Positions 7,545 through 15,783 of a stretch of DNA of 27,936 nt are shown piece by piece. The stretch lies in assembly GCA_964626415.1 (NCBI GenBank), contig CAZVFH010000007.1:1-27936 (forward strand), given 5' to 3'. How positions within the stretch are numbered: position 1 is the first letter of the stretch; every line of letters starts with the position of its first letter. Under the pieces are notes generated by a model. That model saw nothing but the letters and a program-made list of their open reading frames with translations, was not told the origin of the DNA and ran no database searches. The position numbers and the translations under genes were made by a program. Source of the stretch: CAZVFH01 sp964626415 (GTDB lineage: Bacteria > Patescibacteriota > UBA1384 > XYA2-FULL-43-10 > CAINNR01).

Positions 7545-8382
7545 GTTTAATCTCCCTGTTTTCATCAATTGACTCCCCGCCACTGCTACTTCCAAATACA
7601 TTTTCATTACTGCTTTCATTTAAAAAATTTTCTTCACGATTTTTATCAATATTTTTTTCGAACTCTTCGTCGATTTCTGGGTTATAACTTTCCTCCATCT
7701 CTTTTATTCCGCCATCAGTTTCTTTGAGATGCGTCCCAAAAGCCAAATCGTCATAAAAATTCTTTACATTTTTATGACCTAAATCATGTTTTTCTTCAAA
7801 TGATCGGTTTGCCTGTCCTTCTGTAAATCCATGAAAATTAGCGCCGGGTCTCTTGCCACTTTCAATTTGAGCTTGGTGCAAATCAACAATTTTTTTCTCC
7901 AAAGTGTATGGATGCGGAACGTCCTGAAAAACAAAATTTTCTCTTTCGCCGGCGGTCTGGATATAAATATCTCCAAAATGTAAAATTGTTTGCAAAAAGC
8001 CGTCAACCTTCGCCTCAACATCCTGAATCTGGTGAAGATGCAATTCAGCAATCTCCCTTGAAAAAAACTTTTTTTGTTTAATATCAACAATTCTTTTGTC
8101 AGTTACAATGTAAAGATCCAAATAATAATTTACAAATCCATACAAAACCAAGCCCCAAGTAGAGAGTAAATATATACCAGAAAATACGATGAGAAAATTA
8201 CCAAGAGGGCCAACAAAAAGATCAGGATTGAGCGTCCAGTAAATTATCATTACAATAATTGGAGTCAGTAAAAAAATAACAAATAAAAGTGTAATCGCAA
8301 AGAAAATCCAATGTCTTCGGATCAAAAGAAAAACCTTTTCATCAGGAACTTGAGTTGGAAAATATTTACCTTTAATCGGCAT
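7537..8382 (-). CDS. membrane protein with bacterial PH domain (bPH2/YdbT-like)
   Basis: 281 aa, ATG start. Two transmembrane helices (about 27-49 and 60-85) form a hairpin, followed directly by a bPH2 domain (about 88-160) with YIVTDKRIVDIKQKKFF and LHLHQIQDVEAKVDGFLQTI. The last 100 or so residues are charged, acidic and low in complexity, so probably disordered and cytoplasmic. This layout matches the PF03703 family, whose function is mostly unknown. Its last codons overlap the queA start by 8 nt and supply queA's ribosome binding site. Confidence 0.82.
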   Translation of the reverse strand: MPIKGKYFPTQVPDEKVFLLIRRHWIFFAITLLFVIFLLTPIIVMIIYWTLNPDLFVGPLGNFLIVFSGIYLLSTWGLVLYGFVNYYLDLYIVTDKRIVDIKQKKFFSREIAELHLHQIQDVEAKVDGFLQTILHFGDIYIQTAGERENFVFQDVPHPYTLEKKIVDLHQAQIESGKRPGANFHGFTEGQANRSFEEKHDLGHKNVKNFYDDLAFGTHLKETDGGIKEMEESYNPEIDEEFEKNIDKNREENFLNESSNENVFGSSSGGESIDENREIKLE

Positions 8383-8394
8383 AAAAAGAAAATT

Positions 8395-8500
8395 TAAAGT
8401 TAAAGATCAAAGTTCAAAATTATGGTATCCCGATAAGTCGGGATTAACTATGATAGTTATTCCAATATTTTGATTTTTGCATTTTGATTTTTGCATTTTA
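8395..8500. repeat. AT-rich inverted-repeat intergenic element with GC hairpin
   Basis: A block AAAGATCAAAGTTCAAAATT at 8403-8422 faces TTTTGATTTTTGCATTTTGA further right, giving an imperfect palindrome. A perfect 7-bp hairpin, ATCCCGA/TCGGGAT with a 4-nt loop (8427-8444), sits between them. No T-tract follows, so it is not a clear terminator. The left block recurs upstream of yebC (about 22070-22096). Confidence 0.5.
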
Positions 8501-8698
8501 TTATACTGTCCAACTTCTCATCGATATCATAAATAAAGTTGATAAAATAATTATAAGAGAAATAAGAATGTAAACAAAAACTGCCGGTTTAGTTAAATCA
8601 CCAACATAACCAAAACGCCAGAGATGGTATATCCCCGCAATACTGTAAATAGTAAAACCTAGTAAAAATACAAAATAAAAAACGACTAATAGAATCAT
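8501..8698 (-). CDS. small two-helix membrane protein
   Basis: 65 aa, ATG start, 4 nt after the queH stop, so probably the second gene of the queH unit. Two hydrophobic segments (about 3-23 and 40-58) flank a short loop, HLWRFGYVGDLTKPAVF. I believe similar small proteins occur in Patescibacteria, but I do not know a function. Its length, spacing and two clean helices argue for a real gene. Confidence 0.6.
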   Translation of the reverse strand: MILLVVFYFVFLLGFTIYSIAGIYHLWRFGYVGDLTKPAVFVYILISLIIILSTLFMISMRSWTV

Positions 8699-8702
8699 AC
8701 AA

Positions 8703-9275
8703 TTACTCTAACATTTTTTCGACAATACTAAAAGAGCAACCGCAAAATGAGGGGATATTAAACTTTTGATTTTTAGCGAAATTTCTTCCCTGCCAATATC
8801 CCTTGCGCCAATCTTCATAATAGAAATCAATTTGATTTTTTTTTGATAATTCACTGGCAAAAAAATCGATAAATTCATGGTCCTGATATGGCGAGGTGAG
8901 AAGCGTGGTTGAAAAATGTTTTATTTGTCTTTTTTTTGCCTCAGAAACTGTTTTTTCTATTCGAAGTTGATAGCAAAACTCACAACGTTTGCGACGAAAT
9001 CGATTTTTATCTGAAATATATTTTATTGATTTTTTGTCAAGCCACGGGGCAATCGGTTTATCAAATTCCGATTTCTCATATTCAGGGATAATGATTGATA
9101 AATTATTCTTATTCGCAAATTCCTGAATATATTTTAAACGATTCAAATATTCAAGCTTGCTTTCGGTTTGAGGATTATAATAAAAAATCACAGGCGTAAA
9201 ACCATTGGCAGTCAATCGCTTGTGAGTATAAGACAAACAAGCAATGCAACAGGTGTGGAGTAACAATTTTTTCAT
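8703..9275 (-). CDS. queH: QueH, epoxyqueuosine reductase
   Basis: 190 aa. It carries the QueH (formerly DUF208) signatures: N-terminal LLLHTCCIAC, FYYNPQTE, the cysteine cluster RRKRCEFCYQLR, FSTTLLTSPYQDHEFI, and C-terminal FCGCSFS. The cysteines bind metal and a 4Fe-4S cluster. Known role: last step of queuosine synthesis, reducing epoxyqueuosine in tRNA without cobalamin, in place of QueG. Close to queA, which makes its substrate. If queA is truly broken, this gene would lack its substrate, an argument that queA is still expressed. Confidence 0.93.
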   Translation of the reverse strand: MKKLLLHTCCIACLSYTHKRLTANGFTPVIFYYNPQTESKLEYLNRLKYIQEFANKNNLSIIIPEYEKSEFDKPIAPWLDKKSIKYISDKNRFRRKRCEFCYQLRIEKTVSEAKKRQIKHFSTTLLTSPYQDHEFIDFFASELSKKNQIDFYYEDWRKGYWQGRNFAKNQKFNIPSFCGCSFSIVEKMLE

Positions 9276-9289
9276 ACTGAAAAAATTAA

Positions 9290-9490
9290 ATTTCTAATTT
9301 CTAATTCCTAATGTCTAATAAAATGTCAAAATTCAAAGCCCAAATGTCAAATAAAATCCAAATGCTTCAATGTCAAAATTATTTAGATTTTTAGTTTTGA
9401 GTTTCATTTGACATTTCCGCCTCGGCTCCGCCGCAGGCGAGACGGGTAGATTTTGTCATTTGGATTTTTTTAGAAATTAGACATTATGAA
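9290..9490. repeat. large AT-rich imperfect palindrome with a 30-nt GC core
   Basis: Intergenic between queH and ruvB. Complementary arms: AAAATCCAAATG on the left against CATTTGGATTTT on the right (12/12), AATGTCTAAT against ATTAGACATT, and TGTCAAA blocks against TTTGACA. Within it lies the GC-rich 30-nt repeat at 9417-9446. No protein frame and no T-tract terminator. It looks like a miniature repeat element. Confidence 0.5.
9417..9446 (-). repeat. 30-nt GC-rich palindromic repeat, copy 1
   Basis: Read on the minus strand it starts CCCGTCTCGCCT and ends GAGGCGG-like. The copy at 26159-26188 on the + strand has the same ends and the same length and differs at only a few central bases. GC-rich in an otherwise very AT-rich gap. 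Confidence 0.65.
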
Positions 9491-9500
9491 ATTAATCATT

Positions 9501-10529
9501 TCATAGCAGTTTCTGTCTTTTATCTGTTTCCTTAGTTTTTCCCAAATGCTCATATGCTCTCGGCGTCGCGATTCTTCCACGAGAGGTTCTGTCAATAAAG
9601 CCAAGACGTAGAAGATATGGCTCAATTACATCCTCCAAAGTATCGCGATCCTCACTGGTTGCTGCTGCCAAAGCATCAAGCCCAACAGGACCGCCGGAAA
9701 ATTTATCAATGATGGCTTCTAATATCATAATATCAGTCCGATCAAGGCCAAGTTCATCAATTTCTAGCATTTTAAGTGCAAGATCTGCAATCATGCCATC
9801 AATTTCACCCTGATGTTTTACTTCAGCAAAATCGCGGACTCGCTTTAATATTCGATTGGCAACACGAGGGGTTTTGCGCGATCGACTAGCAATTTTTTTA
9901 ATTCCGTCTCCTTGATGTTTAATATTTAATATTTTAGCTGACCGTTTCAAAATCTTCTCTAATTCGTCATCAGAATAATAATCAAGCCGGAATATATTAC
10001 CAAAACGATCCCTTAGAGGCGACGAAAGTGAACCAATTTTTGTTGTGGCACCAATCAAAGTAAACTTTGGAATAGAAAGACGCATCGTTTTTGCCGATGG
10101 ACCTTTACCCAAAACCATATCAATTGCATAATCCTCCATCGCCGGATAAAGAACTTCCTCAATGTTGCGATTGAGCCGATGGATTTCATCAACAAACAAA
10201 ATATCACCATCAGAAAGTGAGGTCAAAATTGATGCCAAATCACCGGCGCGTTCAATTGCCGTGCCGGAAGTAACTCTTATATTTGAAAACATTTCACTCG
10301 CAATAATATGTGCAAGAGTGGTCTTGCCCAAACCAGGTGGGCCATAAAGCAGTATATGCTCAATCGGCTCTCCCCTTTTTTTTGCTGCTTCTAAAAAAAC
10401 TGCTAAATTTTCTTTTATGGAATTCTGACCAACATAATCGGCAAGTTTTTTTGGACGTAAAGAATTATCGAGTTCGGTATCTTCTTCGACAATGTCGGTG
10501 TTGATGATATTTTTTTCGCTGTTGCTCAT
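9501..10529 (-). CDS. ruvB: RuvB, Holliday junction branch migration motor
   Basis: 342 aa, normal length. Near the N-terminus LRPKKLADYVGQ; Walker A LYGPPGLGKTT; Walker B ILFVDEIHRL; sensor region LIGATTKIGSLSSPLRDRFG; C-terminal winged helix with GGPVGLDALAAATSEDRDT and the closing FIDRTSRGRIATP. The hexameric AAA+ ring moves junctions together with RuvA and RuvC. The start ATG is preceded by AGGTGAT, supplied by the end of the palindromic element that separates ruvB from ruvA. Confidence 0.97.
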   Translation of the reverse strand: MSNSEKNIINTDIVEEDTELDNSLRPKKLADYVGQNSIKENLAVFLEAAKKRGEPIEHILLYGPPGLGKTTLAHIIASEMFSNIRVTSGTAIERAGDLASILTSLSDGDILFVDEIHRLNRNIEEVLYPAMEDYAIDMVLGKGPSAKTMRLSIPKFTLIGATTKIGSLSSPLRDRFGNIFRLDYYSDDELEKILKRSAKILNIKHQGDGIKKIASRSRKTPRVANRILKRVRDFAEVKHQGEIDGMIADLALKMLEIDELGLDRTDIMILEAIIDKFSGGPVGLDALAAATSEDRDTLEDVIEPYLLRLGFIDRTSRGRIATPRAYEHLGKTKETDKRQKLL

Positions 10530-10531
10530 AT

Positions 10532-10993
10532 CACCTAAGAATAACTAATAATTCTAAATAACGAATGACTAATAATAATATGGGATTCTTTTAACCCTTA
10601 CGCCATCTGGCATAAATCTAAATACTAACCCAAGCTTTTTTCCGCTTGATTTTAAATATGAAAAAATTTGCGTACAAACATTCTTGTAATTTCTGTCAGA
10701 AATTTTAAATTCGACAATTATTTTGTCATCAACCAAAAAATCAAAATAATATTTTTTTACTAATTGGTTATCAATTTTCAGAGGGAAATAAACTTCCCTT
10801 TCATAACTAATTCCTTCTCGCAAAAGTAATTTTTCAAAGCAATCGCCATATATTTTTTCATTTTGACCATAACCAATATTATTATCGATCTCATATGCTA
10901 AACCAGTTAACTTATATGACAACTTTTTGAATAATAATTCAGTCATTTCTTATTCGTTATTAGTTATTTGGATAAATTCGTCATCCATTGGTG
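10532..10993 (-). mobile_element. palindromic element, long copy carrying a GxxExxY gene (element A)
   Basis: On the minus strand the element opens with CACCAATGGATGACGAATT (10993 downward), which encodes the last codons and TGA stop of ruvA. It ends with ATTAGTTATTCTTAGGTG (10532), just before the ruvB ATG. The two ends are nearly identical to the two halves of element B at 21269-21350, but here the apex between AACGAATA and GTCATTCG is replaced by a 375-nt open frame. The ends are inverted repeats of each other (CACC...GGTG). This looks like an element with a cargo or mobility gene, of which B and C are ORF-less forms; mobility is inference. Confidence 0.65.
10569..10946 (-). CDS. GxxExxY protein, PD-(D/E)XK nuclease-like
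   Basis: 125 aa, ATG start. The family-defining motif is visible as GQNEKIY at residues 27-33. The nuclease-like core is YYFDFLVDDKIIVEFK, with D69 and E79-x-K81 spaced as in PD-(D/E)XK folds. Family: GxxExxY (TIGR04256/PF13366), whose function is not established and which often occurs in many copies per genome. The gene fills the apex of the palindromic element: its ATG follows AACGAATAAGAA and its TAG lies in the opposite arm. It splits ruvA from ruvB, so it is probably transcribed with them. There is only a weak ribosome site (AAGAA). Confidence 0.85.
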   Translation of the reverse strand: MTELLFKKLSYKLTGLAYEIDNNIGYGQNEKIYGDCFEKLLLREGISYEREVYFPLKIDNQLVKKYYFDFLVDDKIIVEFKISDRNYKNVCTQIFSYLKSSGKKLGLVFRFMPDGVRVKRIPYYY

Positions 10994-11565
10994 GACAAGT
11001 TTTTCAGCATCCAGCGAATCTTATCTTCGGCGGACGAAAGTTCTTTTGGTATTTTGCCAATAATTTTGTCAATTTCAACTTTTCTGTATCCAAGTGTTTC
11101 AAGTCCATCGTAAATATCTTGATGCTCCCCACCACTAATATTGCCGGAATATTTTTGACTTGAAACTTTGGACTTTAATTCTAAAATAATCTTCACTGCC
11201 ACTTTTTTCCCGATTCCCGGTGCTGATTCGAAAAATTTAGTATCCTCTTCGATAATTGCCTGAGTAATTTTTTTAGTCGGTGCCATCCCGATAATTGTCA
11301 TCGCCGCTTTTGGGCCGACACCGTTTACGGATAATAATTTTTCGAATAATTCTAACTCCTGAAAAGTTAAAAAACCGTAAAGATCGTCAACTTCCTCTTT
11401 TGTATGATGATGTATGAAAAGTTCATACTCTTTTTTTGTGTCAACAACATTGTCCGGCAAACCAATTTGTGGTGGCACAATAACTTTATAGCCAACACCA
11501 CCAATTTCCAAAATCAAAAATCCAAATCGAAACAATTTAACTTTTCCTTTTAAATAAGCGATCAT
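10981..11565 (-). CDS. ruvA: RuvA, Holliday junction-binding subunit
   Basis: 194 aa, normal length. OB-fold N-terminus MIAYLKGKVKLF...GVGYKVIVPP, then YELFIHHHTKEEVDDLYGFL. Helix-hairpin-helix motifs LLSVNGVGPKAAMTIIG and FFESAPGIGKKVAVKIILEL. The C-terminal RuvB-binding domain has GLETLGYRKVEIDKIIGKI. GAGGAA inside the end of the preceding mutase gene serves as ribosome site. The last residues TNG and the stop come from the palindromic element. Confidence 0.97.
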   Translation of the reverse strand: MIAYLKGKVKLFRFGFLILEIGGVGYKVIVPPQIGLPDNVVDTKKEYELFIHHHTKEEVDDLYGFLTFQELELFEKLLSVNGVGPKAAMTIIGMAPTKKITQAIIEEDTKFFESAPGIGKKVAVKIILELKSKVSSQKYSGNISGGEHQDIYDGLETLGYRKVEIDKIIGKIPKELSSAEDKIRWMLKNLSTNG

Positions 11566-11570
11566 ATTAT

Positions 11571-12944
11571 TTATTCCTCAACTTCTTGACCACCTAAATC
11601 AATGATAGTTTTTATTATTTTACTTCTCATCTCTTTGATAATTTCTTGGTTTTTCCCCTCGATATTTAATCGGATAAGTGGCTGAGTATTGGATGTCCGA
11701 AGATTAAAATGCCAGTTTGAATAATCAATTGAAAGTCCATCGAGCAAATTCACTTTACCGTCGGAAAATTCTTTTTTTAATTTTTTGACAACTTCATCAC
11801 TATTTTCTACTTTAAAATTTGTTTCCTCGAACATAAAATATCCCTGTTTGTATTCTTCAATCGCTTCTGATATTTTTAAATTATTTTTTGACAGAAAGCC
11901 GATAATTAAAAGTAATGTAATGATCGAAGAATCAGAAAAAAAGAAATTGCGGTAAAAATAATGAGCTGATGCCTCGCCGCCAAAAATAGCATCAACTTGT
12001 CGCATTTTTTGTTTGATAAAAGGATAGCCGGATTTGGCCGGAAAAAATTTTGAGCCCAAAATTTCTGTCTGATCTTTTATTGCCCAACCGCGACGCAAAT
12101 CAAAGACAATCGATTGACCATGATTCTTGCCAAGTAAAATTTTTGTCACCAGTGCGCTGGTATAGTCAGTGTCAATAAAATCACCATTCTCATCAAGAAA
12201 AGCAACTCGGTCAGCATCACCATCAAATATCGCAGCCAATGAAATATCGCTATGTTTTTTGCATTCATCTGAAACTTGCTTGCGACAATTTTCGAGTAGA
12301 GGATTTGGTTGGTGATTCGGAAAATTTCCATCAGGATTAAAATTTAACTTAATAATTTCAACCGGCAACTTCTCGGCAATTTTTTCGAGCGCAATTCCGG
12401 CAACTCCATTTGATGCATCACAAATAATTTTTATCGGCTTTATTTTTTCAGCATCTGTAATCAAAAATACTTTTTTGAGATAATCGTCCCACGGATCAAT
12501 TTCAACAACTTTTCCGACATTTTCCGGCAATAAGATATCAGAAGTATTTAAAGCAACTTTTTTTACTTCTTCCAAACCAGAACCAGAAGTCAACGGCTTT
12601 GCCTCTTCACGGATTAATTTAACCCCGTTGTATTCCCTTGGATTGTGAGATGCAGAAATATAAAATCCACCATCAGTATTTTTGCTGCCACAAGTAAAAT
12701 ATAAAACTTCAATCGGCACCATTCCAATGTCAAAAACATCAACACCTTGAGAAATGAAAGTTTTTTTGGCCACCTCGTAAAATTCCGGTGACGAATTTCT
12801 GGCATCATAACCCAAGACAACATTTTTTAAATTTAAATATTTTGCTTGAGCATAAGCAATTTTTTCAATCGCGGTGATATTAATCTCCTCCGGATAAATT
12901 CCCCGAATATCATAGGTCTTAAAAATTTTCTGATCAATTTTCAT
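11571..12944 (-). CDS. phosphomannomutase/phosphoglucomutase
   Basis: 457 aa from the ATG at 12944, which overlaps the previous stop by one base (TAATG). Alpha-D-phosphohexomutase signatures in order: FKTYDIRGIYP near the start; catalytic serine loop ISASHNPREYNGVKL; metal-binding DGDADRVAFLD; sugar-binding GGEASAHYFYRNFFFSD; phosphate-binding RTSNTQPLIRLNIEG at the end. It interconverts mannose or glucose 6- and 1-phosphates to feed NDP-sugar synthesis. As last gene of the sugar cluster before ruvA, it likely supplies precursors for the neighbouring glycosyltransferases. Substrate preference cannot be told from motifs. Confidence 0.92.
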   Translation of the reverse strand: MKIDQKIFKTYDIRGIYPEEINITAIEKIAYAQAKYLNLKNVVLGYDARNSSPEFYEVAKKTFISQGVDVFDIGMVPIEVLYFTCGSKNTDGGFYISASHNPREYNGVKLIREEAKPLTSGSGLEEVKKVALNTSDILLPENVGKVVEIDPWDDYLKKVFLITDAEKIKPIKIICDASNGVAGIALEKIAEKLPVEIIKLNFNPDGNFPNHQPNPLLENCRKQVSDECKKHSDISLAAIFDGDADRVAFLDENGDFIDTDYTSALVTKILLGKNHGQSIVFDLRRGWAIKDQTEILGSKFFPAKSGYPFIKQKMRQVDAIFGGEASAHYFYRNFFFSDSSIITLLLIIGFLSKNNLKISEAIEEYKQGYFMFEETNFKVENSDEVVKKLKKEFSDGKVNLLDGLSIDYSNWHFNLRTSNTQPLIRLNIEGKNQEIIKEMRSKIIKTIIDLGGQEVEE

Positions 12945-13651
12945 TATTTCTCGACTTTCCAACCACGATTTTTCCGTGCAATTTCCGAATAATTAAATTT
13001 TAACAATTTCTCATGTGTAATAGAACTTTTGTGCTGACGATATTTTACCAAAGGATGATCAATAAAATAAAATTTAAAACCATGTTGTACTAAGCGAGCG
13101 AGAAAATCATAATCTTCAGCTCGACGAAAAAAAGAGTTATAAGGGAAATCTAGCCCAATTTGTCTTTTAAAAGCAACTGTTGGGTGGGGGATATAATCGT
13201 ATTCTTTAAAATGATTCAAATCAAATTTTCTAACTTTATATTCAACTCCTCGATCTCCAATCTCGCCAGTCTCCGGATTCCAAGCTTTTATATCACCATA
13301 TACAAGATCACAATCATTCTCCTCAAAAGCATTGGCTGTCAACTCAAATCTTTTGGGGTCATAGATGTCGTCTGAATCAGCGATGGCAATTATTTCACCG
13401 GTTGCAACTATATTGCCAAAATTTCTAGCAGCTGAGATTCCAATTCCATTTTCATCTTCAAGTCTAAAATACTTTATTCTGTTATCATTAAATGATTTGA
13501 TTACTTCTCCTGTATTGTCTTCGGATGAACTGTGGTCATCAACAATAATTAATTCCCAATCATTAAATGTTTGATTAATGATTGTTTTAATTGATTCACC
13601 AATTATTTTGTCTCTGTCTCTACACGGCATAACACAGCTGATCTTTGGCAT
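12944..13651 (-). CDS. GT2 family glycosyltransferase
   Basis: 235 aa with an excellent ribosome site (GGAGGTGAT directly before ATG). GT-A fold: ISCVMPCRDRDKIIGESIKT, WELIIVDDHSS, GISAARNFG, and the metal/NDP-sugar motif ADSDD. The C-terminal FPYNSFFRRAEDYDFLARL carries the ED motif of inverting GT2 enzymes. It is a clear paralogue of the gene at 15780-16517. No transmembrane segment, so it acts in the cytoplasm or at the membrane face. Acceptor and donor unknown. Confidence 0.88.
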   Translation of the reverse strand: MPKISCVMPCRDRDKIIGESIKTIINQTFNDWELIIVDDHSSSEDNTGEVIKSFNDNRIKYFRLEDENGIGISAARNFGNIVATGEIIAIADSDDIYDPKRFELTANAFEENDCDLVYGDIKAWNPETGEIGDRGVEYKVRKFDLNHFKEYDYIPHPTVAFKRQIGLDFPYNSFFRRAEDYDFLARLVQHGFKFYFIDHPLVKYRQHKSSITHEKLLKFNYSEIARKNRGWKVEK

Positions 13652-13663
13652 ATCACCTCCAAT

Positions 13664-14662
13664 TTATTTAATTTTTATTATCGCACCATATCCATCTTTA
13701 GCCGCTTCTAAGTATCTGACCCAAATATGGGATTTATAAAGTTTTCTCATTAAAATAATATTTTCCTTTTTGTCGGAATACTTTACAAAGATATTGTCAT
13801 ACCAACCGATAATTTGTCTTATGACACTAGAAATGAAGAAATTTTTATCCTCAAAAGTTTTTACAAAATGGTCCAAAACTTTTTTCTGCCAATCAGGATA
13901 TCTCCACAAAAAAAGCCAAAAAAATGAAGGATCGATCATGTAATTGTCAAGACAAAGTTGTTCAAAATCAAAAAAAATAACTTTCTCATCTTCATTAACC
14001 ATAATGTTTGCTAGATTTAGATCGGAAACCGAAACATAAAGATTGTTTTTATTTAAATATGTTGACTTATTTTTATTGTAATTTTGTAATTGGCTATCAA
14101 GTGAAAAACCTAATTTTTGTCCCAAAACTTTGATCCCGTAATTTTCCAAATCAGGTTGAAAACGACCGACAAAATATTTTGAAACTTCTCGACGCATTAA
14201 TAGTTTTTTATCAACCCTTCGAAAAGCTTCCAAATTGTAAAATATTTGGGGAAGGATTTTTAACTTTGTGTTCAAAAATCTTTTGTCGATTAAGCAATAC
14301 TTATTAATCAAAATGTCATTTTTCTGATAATTCTTAGTGGGGGTAAGCGGACTACCCTTACGAAATTGACGGACAATCCAAGCGACCTTGTTGTTTTCTC
14401 CATGTGCGATGACTTTGATTATGTCAATTGGGGTCTTGGCAATTTTGTTGTGGCTAGAGACAACTTTATCTACTAAAATTTCCTTCTTTACAGCATAAAA
14501 TTTTTCTTTGTTGTTTTTAGAATATATTTTTAATAGTACTTCTTTTCCAGTAATAAATCCCCGAGCAATATAAACTCCTAATCTTTGATCACCACTGATA
14601 AGATTCTTCGGCTCAAAATGCAGTTGGCAGATAATTTTTTGAAAATCTTCTTTATATTCCAT
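13664..14662 (-). CDS. APH/protein-kinase-fold small-molecule kinase
   Basis: 332 aa, ATG start. The kinase fold is indicated by an ATP-lysine candidate in EVLLKIY (K45), a likely alpha-C glutamate (E61), the catalytic loop VSDLNLANIMV (D214 and N219) and the metal-binding FFDFE (D232). The loop type and sequence fit aminoglycoside phosphotransferase-like or sugar/LPS kinases rather than Ser/Thr kinases. It sits between glycosyltransferases, so phosphorylation of a sugar or glycan intermediate is a reasonable inference. No close family recognised. Confidence 0.65.
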   Translation of the reverse strand: MEYKEDFQKIICQLHFEPKNLISGDQRLGVYIARGFITGKEVLLKIYSKNNKEKFYAVKKEILVDKVVSSHNKIAKTPIDIIKVIAHGENNKVAWIVRQFRKGSPLTPTKNYQKNDILINKYCLIDKRFLNTKLKILPQIFYNLEAFRRVDKKLLMRREVSKYFVGRFQPDLENYGIKVLGQKLGFSLDSQLQNYNKNKSTYLNKNNLYVSVSDLNLANIMVNEDEKVIFFDFEQLCLDNYMIDPSFFWLFLWRYPDWQKKVLDHFVKTFEDKNFFISSVIRQIIGWYDNIFVKYSDKKENIILMRKLYKSHIWVRYLEAAKDGYGAIIKIK

Positions 14663-14691
14663 TGAAATAAAAATATTTTATTCTTAACACC

Positions 14692-15783
14692 TCATTTTTT
14701 CTTTCCAATAATTTCAGTAAACAACTCCTCATATTCATCAACCATTTTCTCTAATGAAAAATTTTTTTCAACATGTTCTCGGCATTTTTTTCGGTCAATT
14801 TGACCAATTTTACCAATTGCTTTAACAAAACCATCAAAATCTCCGGGTTTGATTAGAAAACCAGTGACACCGTCAACAATTAAATCAGACATTGATCCGC
14901 GGTTGAAAGCAATTACCGGCGTACCGCAAGCCATCGCTTCAATTACCACCATGCCAAACGGCTCATCCCAAGCAATCGGCACAAGTAGAGCTTTTGCCCG
15001 GCTATAAACATCGCCAATTTTATTAAAAGCAATATGTCCTTCATATTTAACATTTTTATTATTTTTAATTAAAGGGAAAATTTTCTCCTGCCAATATGTT
15101 TCATCGGAATGATCACCGACAATATTAATTTTTCTTTTTGACTTAAACGCCGCTTTGATCGCAACATCGGGACCTTTCATCTCTAATATTCGACCGACAA
15201 ACGCCAAATCGCCACTTGGGGTGGGGTTAAATTTAAAAGAATTTAAATCAATTCCATGATGGATTGTGGCGACATAATTAAAATACTCTTTACCAAGTTC
15301 TCTTTGTTTGCTAGAGATCGCAATAAACTTAATCCGGTCATAATATTTTTTTTGACGAATTTTGTCAATGTCTGTTTTTAAATCATGATCTTCGGTCGGC
15401 GCACCATGATGAGTGCAGGTAATCGGACCATCAACAAAATCGCTGAAATGGGCGGAAATCGGAAAAGAATTTAAATGAAGTAAATCATAGCCACCTTTTT
15501 TGAATTCCTCAAAAGCGGCAGAAATTGCGAATATTTCATGCGCCCTAATCCGATAATTTTTTATTTCTGCTGATAAATTTTTTTGGCTAAATGTTGATTT
15601 GATGCTACAGCCCTCAATATCAATTTCATCTTTGCGCGAATCATCAGCAGCAAAAACTTTAATCTGGTGACCACGCTTTTTAAGACCTTTAGCTAATTCG
15701 TAGCAAATAATCCCTGGAGCAAAAATCTGCTCTTTTGGTGACGGAATTGGACAACTGGTTAAGGAAACCATTAATATTTTCAT
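14692..15783 (-). CDS. GT4 family glycosyltransferase
   Basis: 363 aa. GT-B fold: N-terminal MKILMVSLTSCPIPSPKEQ...GIICYELAKGLKKRGHQIKV, donor-domain GDLAFVGRILEMKGPDVAIKA, then PIAWDEPFGMVVIEAMACG, the E-x7-E motif region that holds the nucleotide sugar, then GTPVIAFNRGSMSDLIVDG. Retaining GT4 enzymes use NDP-sugars. The ATG overlaps the stop of the preceding GT2 gene (ATGA), so the two are coupled. Acceptor unknown. Confidence 0.92.
   Translation of the reverse strand: MKILMVSLTSCPIPSPKEQIFAPGIICYELAKGLKKRGHQIKVFAADDSRKDEIDIEGCSIKSTFSQKNLSAEIKNYRIRAHEIFAISAAFEEFKKGGYDLLHLNSFPISAHFSDFVDGPITCTHHGAPTEDHDLKTDIDKIRQKKYYDRIKFIAISSKQRELGKEYFNYVATIHHGIDLNSFKFNPTPSGDLAFVGRILEMKGPDVAIKAAFKSKRKINIVGDHSDETYWQEKIFPLIKNNKNVKYEGHIAFNKIGDVYSRAKALLVPIAWDEPFGMVVIEAMACGTPVIAFNRGSMSDLIVDGVTGFLIKPGDFDGFVKAIGKIGQIDRKKCREHVEKNFSLEKMVDEYEELFTEIIGKKK

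Noticed and set aside
7545..7619. Upstream starts for queA giving 25 more residues
   Set aside because: The extra residues do not belong to QueA and lie over the end of the PH-domain gene; the TTG at 7544 has an AGGGAG ribosome site.
7039..7687. Several + strand open frames opposite queA
   Set aside because: Phenylalanine- and serine-rich mirror images of an AT-rich gene, without start signals.
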